Origin: Microglena sp. YARC
Taxonomy: Eukaryota > Chlorophyta > Chlorophyceae > Chlamydomonadales > Chlamydomonadaceae
Direction: 5' to 3'
Assembly: GCA_022414725.1 (NCBI GenBank)
Contig: CM039467.1
Span: 12,840,948 to 12,904,947 of the forward strand
Length of the DNA: 64,000 nucleotides
Shown here one piece after another: positions 1-10,429 of the stretch (its first letter is position 1; each line of letters starts with the position of its first letter). The notes under the pieces were generated by a model, which worked only from the letters and a program-made list of their open reading frames with translations, made no database searches and was not told where the DNA came from. Both the position numbers and the translations under genes were made by a program.

Positions 1-1521
1 TCATGTGACAAATGTCCGCGCTCGTGGCTCTCGTATCTTTAGCACGAACGGTGTGTCGGACGGCATCGTCCCGATGTTGCGTTGCTACAACGACATGGTG
101 CGTTATTGCAACCAGGCGGGTCGTCGCAAGGGGAGCATAGCTGCTTACCTTGAGCCTTGGCATGCTGACGTATGGGAATTTGTAGAGTTGCGTCGCAACA
201 CTGGCTCTGAGACGAAGCGTGCTCGGGATATTTCCTAGCGTTGTGGGTTCCTGACGAGTTCATGCTTCGTGTGGAGAACGACTCGGAGTGGTACCTGATG
301 TCTCCTGACGTGTGCCCTGATTTGATCGACGCTGTCGGCGAACGTTTTTCGGAGTTGTACAACGAGCACGTGCGTCATAAGCGCTACATTCGCAGCATGC
401 GTGCGCGTACACTGTGGCAGCACATCATTTCTTGTCAGTTGGAGACGGGTACGCCGTATGTGATGTTCAAGGATCATGTGAATCGGAAGTGTAACCAGTC
501 TAACATGGGTACGATCCGTTCCTCGAACCTCTGCGCTGAGATCACCGAGTACTCGGATTCCAAGAGCTATGCCGTTTGCAATCTGGCCTCCATCGCGGTG
601 TCTTCGTTTGTGGTTCGTGACGTTGACGGTGTTGCGATGTGCGTGGATCACCGTGCGTTGCACGAGTGTGCCAAGAATGTGACTCGCAACATGAACGTTC
701 TGATCGACACTTCCATGTACCCGGTACCGGAGACTCGCGAGTCGAACTTCTCGTTGCGTCCAATCGGAATCGGCATTCAGGGTTTGGGTGACCTGTATTG
801 CATTCTTTCGCTTCAGTACGATGACGACCGCGCTATCCGTCTTGACAAGGAGATCATGGAGACGATTTACCATGGTGCCATGGAGGCGAGCGTCGAGCTT
901 GCTGAGGAGTTCGGTCCTTACACGTACTTTTCGACTTCTCCTTTGGCTTCTGGTCAGTTCCAGTTTGACCTTTTGGGGTATGTCTTCTCCACATGACCTT
1001 TCTGGACGTTACAGTTGGGACGATATGCGTGACCGCGTGATGCGTACGGGTGTTTGTAACAGCTTGCTGACTGCGTTGATGCCTACTGCTTCGACATCCC
1101 AGATTTTGGGCAATAGCGAGTGTTTCGAGCCCATCCAGAGCAACATCTTCAAGCGGAGCACTCTCGCGGGAGAGTTTTTGGTTGTTAACCGCCACTTGAT
1201 GCGCACATTGATTAGCATGGGCATTTGGACGCTTGAGCTTCGCGACCGTCTTATGGCCCACGACGGTTCTGTCCAGGACCACACTGAGATTCCCGAGGAT
1301 GTGCGCAAGCTGTACCGGACCGTTTGGGAGATTCCTCAGCGTTCCATCATCGATCATGCGGTTGCTCGGGGTCCTTTTGTGTGCCAGTCGCAGAGCATGA
1401 ACCTTTTCATGACGCAGCCTTCCTTCAACCGTCTGAGCAGCGCTCTGATGTATGCGTGGAGGCGGGGTCTGAAAGAAAACAAACATGGTTTGGAGAAGGA
1501 GAAAAAGTCTGCCTGGGAAGG

Positions 1522-1650
1522 GGAAGGGGAGGAGCCGCCTGTTGTCGTCGAGTCCATGGAAGGGGAGGAGCCGCCTGTTGTCGTCGAGTCCATGGAAGGG
1601 GAGGAGCCGCCTGTTGTTGTCGAGTCCATGGAAGGGGAGGAGCCGCTTGT
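1522..1650 (+). repeat. 36-bp in-frame minisatellite in the RNR C-terminus
   Basis: About 3.5 copies of a 36-bp unit encode MEGEEPPVVVES. The copies differ at only a few bases (GTCGTC versus GTTGTC), so the expansion is recent. It sits just after the conserved reductase core, between it and a predicted membrane segment. Confidence 0.9.
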
Positions 1651-1848
1651 TGTTGAACAGGATGATGAACAGGATGATGAGACCGATGAGCGTCGTGGTG
1701 GCATTGCCCGTTTAGTGTCTATCAGTTTCTTGATCAAGTTGTCTATTCTTGTTTTGTTGGCTGCATACGTTTGGATGTTGGAGGAGGATGTCAAGGTTAT
1801 TTTCTGGGGTGATATGTTGCGAAAGCTTACAGGCGCAAGATGGCCACC

Positions 1849-1937
1849 CATTACATTTAAACGCAAAAAAATAAGTGTAACATTATTGACTAGCTCGACA
1901 GTAACCATCCATCCTTTCACACTTCACTTTACCGAGT
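1849..1937 (+). mobile_element. Tc1/mariner-like element end, fragment
   Basis: The segment contains GTGTAACATTATTGACTAGC followed by TCGACAGTAAC. It matches 48,712-48,782 almost exactly, including upstream CCATTACATT, and the intron copy near 9,184-9,213 partly. It ends ACCGAGTG followed by TA, the complement of the CACTCGG terminus seen after TA at 8,857. I read it as one end of a TA-targeting element family scattered through this window. Confidence 0.6.
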
Positions 1938-1998
1938 GTACAAATGGTATAAAGACACATAGACCACAAGACCATCGCATCACCTGCTTTGATCATAT

Positions 1999-3089
1999 AT
2001 GATGGATTTGTTTGAATTGCACATCAACCAAAAACTTTGCACATCATCCTTGAGTTGGGACTGGAGTGCACTGAGTGTGAACCCCGCCGTAACATGGGAG
2101 ATTGTGAAGAACAATCTTGATAAGCATTGGAACTGGAAGTGGTTGAGCAGGAACCCCAACGTGGCGACATCGTGGGAGATGGTTGTGCGTGACAAACCGG
2201 ACATGCCCTGGGACTGGGGGGGACTGAGCGGGAACCCCAGTGTGGCAACATCTTGGGAGATCGTGCGGGACAACCCCGACAAGCCCTGGGACTGGGTGGC
2301 GTTGAGCAGGAACCCCAAGGTGGTGACATCTTGGGAGATCGTGCGGGACAACCCTGACAAGCCGTGGGACTGGTGGGCGTTGAGCTGGAACCCCAAGGTG
2401 GTGACATCATGGGAGGTCGTGCGGGACAACCCCGACAAGCCATGGAACTGGGGGGGGGGGGGGTGAGCAGAAACCCAAGTGTGGTGACATTGTGGGAGAT
2501 CGTGCGGGACAACCCCAACCTGCCATGGGACTGGGAGGGCTTGAGCCAAAACCCCAAGGTGGTGACATCGTGGGAGATAGTGAGGGACAACCCCGACAAG
2601 CCGTGGAACTGGGAGGGGTTGAGCAGAAACCCGAGCGTGGTGACATCGTGGGAGATCGTGCGTGACAACCCCGACAAGCCATGGGACTGGGAGGGGTTGA
2701 GCAGAAACCCGAGAGTGGCAACGCGGGAGATCGTTCGTGACAACCCAGACAAGCCGTAGGACTGGATGGGATTGAGTATGAACCCGAGAGTGGCAACGCG
2801 GGAGATCGTTCGTGACAACCGAGACAAGCCGTAGGACTGGATTGGATTGAGTATGAACCGTTCTGTTGCAACGTCGGATACCGTACATGGCAATCCAGAC
2901 AAGTTGTGGAACCGGTGGGTAGTAAGCTCACGGGCAGACGTGCTTCTGTCCACTGTTGAAAAGGAGCTCATCGTTTCTCAGTACTTGGCAAGCAAGAGAA
3001 TCCAGAAAGCGTGGAGAAGAGCAGCGTTGGACCCCGAGTACGCGGCATGCAGGAACACGTTGATGCGAGAATTTGATATGATGACTTGA
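1999..3089 (+). pseudogene. NPDKPWDW-repeat protein (copy 1), frameshifted and with two in-frame TAGs
   Basis: The product is built from ~25-residue repeats of the form NPxVVTSWEIVRDNPDKPWDW. It has a short N-terminal region (MMDLFELHINQKL) and a C-terminal basic helix (ASKRIQKAWRR, LDPEYAACR). Two other genes in this window share both ends (45,897-47,147 minus and 48,964-50,176 plus), so the domain layout is conserved. Such repeats are known in giant-virus proteins; I know of no assigned function. The frame is broken by a run of 14 G at 2450-2463. Two Trp codons of the PWDW motif have become TAG at 2757-2759 and 2832-2834. The start ATG overlaps the TGA that closes the preceding frame. Confidence 0.75.
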
Positions 3090-3097
3090 TGAAGACC

Positions 3098-3189
<92 letters not shown>

Positions 3190-3190
3190 C
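3098..3190 (+). repeat. (AGT)n microsatellite, about 30 units
   Basis: An uninterrupted trinucleotide array just downstream of the repeat gene. Similar TAG/ACT arrays lie inside the DNA polymerase (14,375) and DEAD-box helicase (39,603) genes. Confidence 0.98.
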
Positions 3191-3339
3191 CATCCCTGCC
3201 TTGCTGACACGAATCTACATAAATTATGTCGAGGACATGGCGAGTGACAATTACATTTTATGTTTCACGGTTCCATTTCATGCGCATGGCCCTCTTTTAA
3301 TAATAAATTTCCATCGTAAGGAACACGACAGACAGAAGT

Positions 3340-4863
3340 ATGGTGACGACGACGACAACAACGACAACGGCCTCCCCTAGTAATAACGTATCCGAGTCTG
3401 GAGGTGGAAAAAGAAGTGAGAAGTATGGCATACGGGACATTGCGTACAGTCTTCTTCTTCCTCGTCGTCCTCCATCACTTGATCTATCATCATCATCATC
3501 ATCATTGTCTCGTCTTTCAATCGACCGCCAGGTTTCTACCTTTGTCCTTGCAAGCTCTTCTTCTACCGCATCACTACTAGTTTCTTGTGTAGTAGGAGGA
3601 GGAGGGCGTGGTGGTGGCGCTTATGCGGTCTGTCTGGAGGTCCCGTTTTTTCAGACGCGCGGCGGAAACAGTGATGGGTTGGACACAGTAGACACATGGA
3701 ATGATATCCTGAAACGACTGCGCGAGTCGGCTGCTACTCCGAAGGAGATATCCTCTTCCATCGCTTCGTCCACCTCTCCGTTGGTCTTCACGGACTCCTC
3801 GACAACGAAGGCGAACGTACGCTACACATCTCCTACGGAGGTGATCGTTGTTACACGTGGACAGGTCTGCGGATGCTTCCGTGTTGCTGCTGACACGATC
3901 GCTCCTTTGCAAGGTCTCCTCGTGCCTCTGTCCCGAGGAGGGTCTTGGGAGGCGGATGACGATCGGCACACGGCAGGCAGCGCAACAACACTTCGTGGTT
4001 TGAAGGTAGTCCAGTTCGACGCGGATGCATACGAGTCTTTTCTCTCTACGTTGTCTGCAGGCGATAGCGTTCGTCTGCAAAAGCTTCCTGCTGATGGGTT
4101 CTTCTTCTCGAGGAGTAATCGAATCTCTTCTTACAATGATAGCCGTAAGGTCAATGGTGTGGTAAGCAAAGATGGTTCAGTGGTATCCGCACGTGATGGT
4201 GGCACTGTAGTACTGGTGCGCAATGTTAAGCGACCCTGGGTGGACGGGTTCCTGGTGTTGTCCCACTCCGCGGATGGAACAGCAGACATTCTTGGGGACC
4301 TCAGACGTACTACTACTACTACTACTGGTGGGGGGTTCGCACTATTGTGGTTATCGTGTGGGGGGAAAGCCGTAGACTGGTGGAAGCCATCTATCTTACA
4401 GCAGCTTGGGCGTGAGGTGGTTTTAACGTTGGATAGCGTGTTGGACGCGCGTACTGCATCCTCGCGGAGAAGAGTCCATCTTGGTGTCCGTGACTACATT
4501 GAACTTAGATCCATTCTCATTGAGAAGGAGAAGGAGAAGGACGACAAGAAAAAGAAACGACCTCGTTTTGGGGTGGGGGGGTCATCTTCAAGGAGTAGTA
4601 GGACTTCTTCGTTAATGACGTCGTCGCGCAAGACTTTGCATATGCAAGAACTCTTCCTCCAAGTCGTGAGTAATACTACTACTACTACTACTACTACTAC
4701 TACATCTTCTTCTACTTCGACAAAAAGCCCACAACACCATGGGTTTCTTGATCGTTTCCCTGTGCCGACGAATAATGATGATGATGTCCCATTCATCACT
4801 GCTATATCTGGTGCATCTCCATCTGTTGTTGTTGTATCTCAAGGGTTCCTCTTGGAGGCCTAA
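3340..4863 (+). CDS. Unrecognised Thr/Ser-rich protein, probably the N-terminal part of a larger gene
   Basis: A 507-codon frame opens with a poly-Thr stretch (residues 3-10) and carries other low-complexity tracts: Ser runs, a Gly-rich run near residue 85, and poly-Thr near 445. Between them is ordinary-looking sequence, for example YGIRDIAYSLLLPRR and EVIVVTRGQVCGCFRVAAD. I do not recognise a domain. The frame ends in TAA at 4861, but the same frame continues open for 1.6 kb, so this stop may be a nonsense mutation in one gene reaching to about 6525 or beyond. The alternative is two adjacent genes. The low-complexity runs make exact homology inference from sequence alone unreliable. Confidence 0.6.
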   Translation: MVTTTTTTTTASPSNNVSESGGGKRSEKYGIRDIAYSLLLPRRPPSLDLSSSSSSLSRLSIDRQVSTFVLASSSSTASLLVSCVVGGGGRGGGAYAVCLEVPFFQTRGGNSDGLDTVDTWNDILKRLRESAATPKEISSSIASSTSPLVFTDSSTTKANVRYTSPTEVIVVTRGQVCGCFRVAADTIAPLQGLLVPLSRGGSWEADDDRHTAGSATTLRGLKVVQFDADAYESFLSTLSAGDSVRLQKLPADGFFFSRSNRISSYNDSRKVNGVVSKDGSVVSARDGGTVVLVRNVKRPWVDGFLVLSHSADGTADILGDLRRTTTTTTGGGFALLWLSCGGKAVDWWKPSILQQLGREVVLTLDSVLDARTASSRRRVHLGVRDYIELRSILIEKEKEKDDKKKKRPRFGVGGSSSRSSRTSSLMTSSRKTLHMQELFLQVVSNTTTTTTTTTTSSSTSTKSPQHHGFLDRFPVPTNNDDDVPFITAISGASPSVVVVSQGFLLEA

Positions 4864-6436
4864 CTCCTGCACAAGGTAGACGGTAAGTTTGGTGTGATTT
4901 CGTCGGACATCAGTAGTACTACTAATAGCAGAGATCGGTTGCTTAGAGTAGGGTATCCTGCCGACTCCACCAAGGCTCGACGCCGTTACCGTCAGTATTT
5001 TGGTGGTATTATTGGTCGTGGGTTCATACCGGTTACAATTGATACGCGTTTGCGTGCGGTATCTTGGCGAAATGCCAACGAGCGCTCTCTTTCAGCTTTT
5101 GGATCGGATATCGAAGACATGGCCATTCTTCTTCATCCATTATTGGAACATGATGAGAATACAACGACTACTCCGCAAGGGGGGGTGCAACAAGTTGGTC
5201 GTTTGGTTGATTTGAGTAGCAGTAGTAGTGCTAATACTTTGGACAACGCGTCTTCCTTCGACATTGTGTTTGCCGTGGACGTCAACGATATAATGGACCG
5301 TTATTCTTTATCTGCGGAACCTCCTAATTTATCTTCTCGATCCCAGAAAGACGGTCGTCGTTTCTTTGGCGACCGTTTGTTGGGTGATGTCTGTGGATCA
5401 TCCCCTGGATCGATCATTACCAGTATATTGCAGGATTCACGTCCACCAAAGGGGGGGCGGCTTCCATTTCGTAGCCTTAAGACCGACGCAACGTTCGCTA
5501 TGTGGCTATCTCGTGTGTTGTTGCGCTTTGACATGTTGGCGTCGGATACATTGAAGGCGCTCGACAAGACACTTGTAAGTTTGCGAGACCGGAAAGCAGA
5601 GTTCCAGGGACGCATGCGACGACGTAACCTTGACGCTGTGATGACGTACGAGGAGTTTGAGCGGAAACTTGCTTCGGGGGTGCGTGGTAAATTCTTCCCT
5701 AAGCTGATAGCGATGCTAGCTGCGCTTATTATAGCGGCTGCATCCACTACTTCTGATGCTGTCAAAAAGCGTGTTGTTGCGGCTTCCATGCGGGTGCTGC
5801 GTGCTCAGCTTGCGGTTGAAGTTGTTCCATCCCCGTCTGTATTCGAGGAGCTCCTTCAATCTTGTCTGCGATCGAGCTTGATGCGTCCGTTCAAAACAGT
5901 GTGCGCAGTGACACGATCCGACGCTTCCTTGTCGTCGCCGAACCCCACCCCACCCCACCCCCCGTTGAGCAATTCAAATGATGATAATGCTGATATTGAT
6001 GATGATGCTGGGGGCGGTGGTGATGAAGTTGTTCTATGTGAACCGTTCCACACCTTGGTGTGGGAACATATGGACGCTTTCCTGATGGTGCATACCTCTT
6101 TGCGTGGTTTGTTATCCTTGTTGGTGTCCGACGATACAGGAGGCGGCATGGAGGCGGACGCACCTGCTCTCCCTGTCGGTGGGGGGTGTATCGGTGGCGA
6201 TCCCAAGGATGTCGTGTCCGTACCATTTCCCACACCCCTTCTTCTTTCGGCGGTGAATGATGATGATGATGGTGTTAAGGATGCGAATGTTTCCTTGTGG
6301 AGGGAGGGGGGGGGGGGGGGGGATATTGCGGACGCTGTTCGTCACGTGTCGTTTATGTTTGCATCATCATCATCTACTAGTAGCCTCCGAGATTCTTCGG
6401 AATTTTCGTTCGTTGAAGATTTCAGATGCGTATATG

Positions 6437-6481
<45 letters not shown>

Positions 6482-6778
6482 ACTTCCCACGCGGAATCTT
6501 TGCGTGTGTGGACTGCTGCATTTGAGGAGGGAAGTGAGCGGTGGCGTTCATTCGACAGTGTTTTTCCTAAGAGAGACTCGGTCGGTCCGGAAAGTCGTCG
6601 GCGGTTCCTCCCCGATGGGACATCAGGTTCAGGTTTGTCTGGGGATGTTATGGTTTGTAACGCGCTTGATATCTTGCGTTTCGTCCAGGAGGAGGTCGCC
6701 CCCATAATTTCATGTCTTCACCTCCGCCTCGTGAACGCAACGGCAACGGGCAACGGCAACGGCAACGGCAAAAGATGA
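4864..6778 (+). pseudogene. Unrecognised protein, likely continuation of the 3340 gene, frameshifted at a G43 run
   Basis: The frame from 4864 is in phase with the upstream one and has its first ATG at 4894. It encodes an unknown protein with a basic helical middle (about 5560-5850, including KFFPKLIAMLAALIIAAAS, a possible hydrophobic segment) and an acidic Asn/Asp-rich stretch near 5990. A run of 43 G at 6438-6480 moves the sense frame; the sequence then continues in frame 2 to a TGA at 6776. Just before that end is a GGCAAC repeat. If one more base shift occurred there, the reading would run on through DDYNHKKKN into the 6849 frame. I infer a single long gene (3340 to about 7490) broken in low-complexity tracts, with moderate confidence. 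Confidence 0.45.
6438..6480 (+). repeat. Homopolymer of 43 G
   Basis: An uninterrupted G run inside coding sequence that changes the reading frame. Related G runs are at 2450-2463, 12640-12654, 13986-14015, 30961-30985 and 48910-48927. Confidence 0.98.
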
Positions 6779-6848
6779 TTATAATCATAAGAAAAAGAAT
6801 AGTAGTAAGGCCCGGTCGAACCTTCATCTCCAGAGATACCGCACGGAT

Positions 6849-7148
6849 ATGGACGATGCGGAGGCTTCCGTGATGAACCAAAGCGATGTGGGTGGAGATG
6901 CACCGTTGGTTGTATCCACGAGAAACATGTGCTCTCTATTATGCAATTCGGATTTGTATAAGGACTTACGTTCTTTATTGAAAGCTAGCTTGGACACTTT
7001 GGAGTCGGAGACGGAAACTCTTCAGCGGCGTCGTACGATCATTGCGAGCGTGACCATAACGGTTTGCGTCAACATCATGATCGAGGTTGCGTTGCGGTTT
7101 GCTGAGGGTGGTGCTTACGACCTCGCTGTCACGTTGCTGGGTGCTTAA
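6849..7148 (+). CDS. Unrecognised 99-residue protein or gene segment
   Basis: The frame encodes an acidic N-terminus and a helical region ending in a weakly hydrophobic stretch (TITVCVNIMIEVALRFAEGG). It ends with TAA at 7146-7148. The same frame continues without another stop into the 7173 frame, so the two may be one gene with a nonsense codon. No family recognised. Confidence 0.4.
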   Translation: MDDAEASVMNQSDVGGDAPLVVSTRNMCSLLCNSDLYKDLRSLLKASLDTLESETETLQRRRTIIASVTITVCVNIMIEVALRFAEGGAYDLAVTLLGA

Positions 7149-7172
7149 GAAGACATTAGCATATTCGGTCGA

Positions 7173-7493
7173 ATGGATGACGTGGATGGGGACCGGCAGT
7201 TAATGGATGAGGAGCGTGAGGTTATTAAGCGGCGTAAGATTGCTATCTTGGAGAATATCGCTGGTGAGGACCGTGAGTTTCTGAGCGATTATCGTAACAT
7301 GCGCGGTGACAAGTTTTCGTGGGACGATGTGATCCGTGATTTCTCTCCGAGTGGAGGAGGAGGTGCGGACAACGACATGTTCAACGAGATTTCAGGTCGC
7401 ATAGGTCTGGGGGGGAGCAACATGTACGAGGAGGGGGAGATGGATGCTATGGATATGTATTGGGACGATGAGAATCACAACTGGCATGAGTAA
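7173..7493 (+). CDS. Unrecognised acidic protein of 106 residues or gene segment
   Basis: A highly acidic frame with a charged helix (DEEREVIKRRKIAILENIAG), a Gly-rich linker and a C-terminus rich in Asp, Glu and Met (EEGEMDAMDMYWDDENH). It ends in TAA. It is in phase with the 6849 frame across a single TAA. This looks like an acidic tail of the preceding protein. Function unknown. Confidence 0.4.
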   Translation: MDDVDGDRQLMDEEREVIKRRKIAILENIAGEDREFLSDYRNMRGDKFSWDDVIRDFSPSGGGGADNDMFNEISGRIGLGGSNMYEEGEMDAMDMYWDDENHNWHE

Positions 7494-7539
7494 TGAAAAT
7501 CGGTAAGATGAAAAAAATAGGTAAATACTTCGAAACCGC

Positions 7540-7788
7540 TTACTTTGACACAGGCGTCAGTAGAGGGATCACAGTAGTAGTAGCAGTAGTAGCGGCGGGC
7601 GTGCCCCTCCTGGTGCGAAGACGCGGTAGGGTCTCAAATATTGAAGCGATAGGGTCCATGTTCTTCTTCTCGTTCTCGTTCTCGCGGTCCTCCTCGGAAA
7701 ACGCAGCAGTCGTCATAATTACGGTGTGTCGCGTTCGAATACGGGGCAATGCATCGAGGATTGAGGCAATGGGATGATCACCATCCAT
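7540..7788 (-). CDS. Possible small protein with an internal duplication
   Basis: The 82-codon minus-strand frame contains two copies of a PIASI-[LF]-[DE]-x-LPR-[IL]-RTR motif separated by a charged linker (EEDRENENEKKN). The repeat at protein level supports coding on this strand. The opposite frame (7493-7777) has no comparable feature. No family recognised; modest confidence. Confidence 0.35.
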   Translation of the reverse strand: MDGDHPIASILDALPRIRTRHTVIMTTAAFSEEDRENENEKKNMDPIASIFETLPRLRTRRGTPAATTATTTVIPLLTPVSK

Positions 7789-8139
7789 TATTTTATTGCG
7801 TGCGTGGATTGAGGGGTATTATTATAAGGAGTAAGGCAGTCATGTGGATTCGCTTCAATTTTTTGTTTACATGCGGACGCGATGTGCGGACCACGAAACT
7901 GCAGGACCGCGAAACGGGGGCGGGGGGGGCGTAGGGCTGAGCGGTAGGAACCGCATTTCGCCCGACTGATTGAACGAACCAACCCTAAACCCTGTAGTGT
8001 AGTGCTTTGCTATGGATACAAATAGGCGCTACTGCACGTTCATTGTTATCATTACATTACTCGACTCGCTCTCGCATTATCTTTCCAATATCTCGCGCAT
8101 TATTCGTGTCCCCTCCTCTCGTCGTCGTCGTCCCCAGAT
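7789..8139. other. Intergenic region upstream of the helicase
   Basis: About 350 bases without a convincing gene. It contains a short G-rich stretch (7915-7930) and pyrimidine-rich sequence just before the helicase ATG at 8140. I see no clear promoter element. Confidence 0.6.
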
Positions 8140-8751
8140 ATGACGACGTCCCCGGATATGTGGGCTGACCGAGATAAGAACGCCAAGTCCCTATCGATGG
8201 ATGAATGGCTTCGTGACGGCGCTGCATTGGTTCGTGAGGCGTTCAAGTACGCGTTCGGTGAAACTGGCTTAAATGCATTGGACGACGAAGCCAGTATTAT
8301 TGAGAGGTTGGTTCATTCTGCTGAGAAAGCGTAGAATAATGTCAACACGGACATCAAGCTGTACGTGAGCCAGGTGTATGGAATGGCATGGGGGATGACG
8401 CGGTTCTACAAGCTACACAATTATCCCAATGTTTTTCCTGGCGGCTTGATTCTAGATGACCTAGGGACTGGAAAGACGATCAAGGCGTTGCTCACGATGT
8501 GTGGCATTTCCTACTTGATGGAGTGGAGTGACACCATGAATCGGAACAACAAAAACATCTGCAGTGTGGTCGTGGTCCCTGATGCGCTAATCGCAACGGA
8601 TGTGTGGATGCATCATGCGGCAATTCTGTTCAAGTCGCCTGGGATCGTTGCTCAAATTACAAACGCGAGGAATTGCCCCAAGCTGTGTCCCATGGTGGCC
8701 ATCATGGATCTGAAACTCTTCTCAAGTAAAACCAAGCCGAAGTTCTTGGAG

Positions 8752-9238
8752 GTAAGATTTCTTTCCTAATGTTTGTGTTTGTCGTAAATCGTGTCACAAA
8801 CAGCTAATAATGATCATCCAATAATATATGAACGTATCTTCTTTATATCTTGCGTGTACACTCGGTCCAGTGAATAATGTTACACTTGACTTCATCGTGT
8901 ATGGCTCGGCCGAAGCTTCATCGCCTGAGTTGAGGCCTGTAGGGCTCATGGGGTGCTCGCCCTCCCTCAACATGTGTTGTTTCGATAGGCGTTGGTGCTG
9001 AGAATAGAGATTGATGGTCAGTTATGGATTTTGCAAATGTCGCTGGTGGGAACTCTCAAGGAGACTCCAGTGCAAACCCACAAATAACCCTTTCTTCTCA
9101 GGCACTTTCACCAGCACATGAAGCGTCACATTTTTACTATGATATACAGAGGACATACTTCCTCATACTTTCGGTCACGATAAGGTGTAACATTATTGAT
9201 TAGACGGACAGTAACATCATTTATTTCGATGTCTGCAG
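8752..9238 (+). other. Spliceosomal intron, 487 bp, in the helicase gene
   Basis: The boundaries are GTAAGA at 8752 and TCTGCAG ending at 9238. Removing the segment joins KFLE to KCDEKAFNCVFIDEAHK in phase 0 and restores the DEAH motif. The intron holds a transposon remnant from 8859 to about 9215. Confidence 0.8.
8859..9215 (+). mobile_element. Tc1/mariner-like non-autonomous element inside the helicase intron
   Basis: The element starts CACTCGGTCCAGTG after a TA at 8857. It then has AATAATGTTACACTT (8871-8885), whose complement GTGTAACATTATT recurs at 9185-9197 as the other arm. Its interior shares segments with 15,244-15,420 (TTCATYGTGTATGGCTC, and CCCTCCCTCAACAT). The right terminus beyond GACAGTAAC is degenerate, so its exact end is uncertain. 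Confidence 0.65.
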
Positions 9239-10429
9239 AAGTGTGATGAGAAAGCTTTCAACTGCGTCTTTATAGACGAGGCCCACAAGATTCAGTCGTC
9301 ACGCTGGTGGTGCAGTGGCATCGGTCAAACGGTGTTCCCTATGACGGCAACCCCCCCTCGTGACAAACGCATCTTGGAGCATCTTGTATGGGGGACATGC
9401 AGTAAACCTGGTCCCCATCATGTCGATAAGAATTCGAACATGTACCAGACGTTGGTGGCTACGGTGAAGTTGGCTGCTGAAAATGGTGATGCTGTGTTGC
9501 TGCTCCCGGATATTTTACAGGTTGACATGGATCCCGTCACAGAAAGGTTCCAGTCATTCATGACCCACTGCATTGAAACCTCCACTTCCCGGAACAAGGT
9601 CGGGGCGAACAAGGTGTACAGCTCCATATACTTCATGCCCTGGATGTTGCTTGACCATCAGAAGGGGGGACCAGTGTCGTCCTCATCAAGCAAGAAGCGG
9701 CAGAGACTTGATACGGACCGTTTCATCAAGAAAGAGGGATATGACTTTGTGTTCATGAACCCTCTCTCCGACCAGAGCAAAACACTGGCCTCGATTAAGG
9801 ATAAGATACCCTCCTCCGAGTCGTTTGATTTCTTCGAGCTCGCAAAGTCATCGCATCACAAAATTGACTGCGACGGCACACGAGTCTATGTGGGGCCCTA
9901 TATTGCCGGCGTCATCGAGAAGCTGGAGCTTGCTATGTGCACACAGGCATCCGACCCCAAGGTGGTCATCTTCACGATGTTCATGCAGGAGCTCGAGTTG
10001 TTGACCTTCATCATCAACAGCATGCGTGTGAAGCACGAACACAGCGGACAGTGTATTGTTGCCATTAGTTTGAATGGGAGGACGAGCCGCAGCGAGAAGG
10101 ATAACATACTGGACCAATTCAGGGTTCCCAATGCCCAGGAGCGGGTTCTAATCATGAGCCGGTCGTACGCCAAGGGTCTGAACCTTCAGGCGGCGAACAA
10201 CATCATCATGCTTACGGTGGACAACGATGTGGACAATGACAAGCAGGCCATCTATCGGGTGTTCAGGAGCGAGCAGACGCGGTCGGTGCGATGGACGCAT
10301 GTGTGCGGGAGGAGTTTGGCTGAGAAGTATTCTTTGGAGAAGAAGCTTGGTAGGAATAACTTTAACAGAGCAGACCCTGTGGGAGTAATGTGTAAAAACA
10401 TGGACAAGTGCTTGCGGACTAATGTTTGA

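Larger units (their letters stand above)
1..2002 (+). pseudogene. Ribonucleoside-diphosphate reductase large subunit, 5' truncated by window, two frameshifts
   Basis: The product would reduce ribonucleoside diphosphates to supply dNTPs for viral DNA synthesis. The class I large-subunit core is readable in three segments: EPWHADVWEF near 150-185, CNLASIA near 575, and PTASTSQILGNSECFEP near 1080-1130. Two single-base indels break it. One T is missing near 230 (after ARDI the frame moves from 2 to 1 and a TAG appears). One T is extra near 970-973 (FDL then WGM resumes in frame 2). Both lie in short T runs, so assembly error is possible. The C-terminus is unusual: after the WRRGLK motif the usual TGMYYLRT-like tail and redox cysteines are absent. 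They are replaced by 12-residue acidic repeats (MEGEEPPVVVES), an Asp/Glu stretch and a hydrophobic segment near 1708-1770. The last ~50 codons run through a transposon-end fragment, so the true end is uncertain. The identity is secure. Confidence 0.9.
8140..10429 (+). pseudogene. SNF2-like superfamily 2 helicase, with one spliceosomal intron and one in-frame TAG
   Basis: A DEAH-type ATPase of the SNF2/superfamily 2 group, of the kind giant viruses use in transcription or DNA remodelling. Visible motifs are Walker A GLILDDLGTGKT (near 8447), DEAH in FIDEAHKIQSS (near 9266), motif III-like MTATPPR (9341), motif V-like SRSYAKGLNLQAA (near 10160) and motif VI-like QAIYRVFRSEQTRSVR (near 10240). 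The DEAH exon lies upstream of the first ATG of the second open frame. Joining exon 1 at 8751 to exon 2 at 9239 (GT...AG, phase 0) reads straight through it. A TAG at 8332-8334 interrupts the N-terminal part (EKA-stop-NNVNTDIKLY), in phase on both sides. The motifs are otherwise intact. Viral origin is inferred from the neighbours. Confidence 0.8.

Noticed and set aside
1354..1920. 188-codon minus-strand frame over the RNR C-terminus
   Set aside because: It is the shadow of the 36-bp repeat and the transposon end; the plus strand carries the conserved reductase motifs.
2968..3210. Minus-strand frame encoding poly-Leu, and its poly-Thr counterpart
   Set aside because: It is only the translation of the (AGT)n microsatellite.
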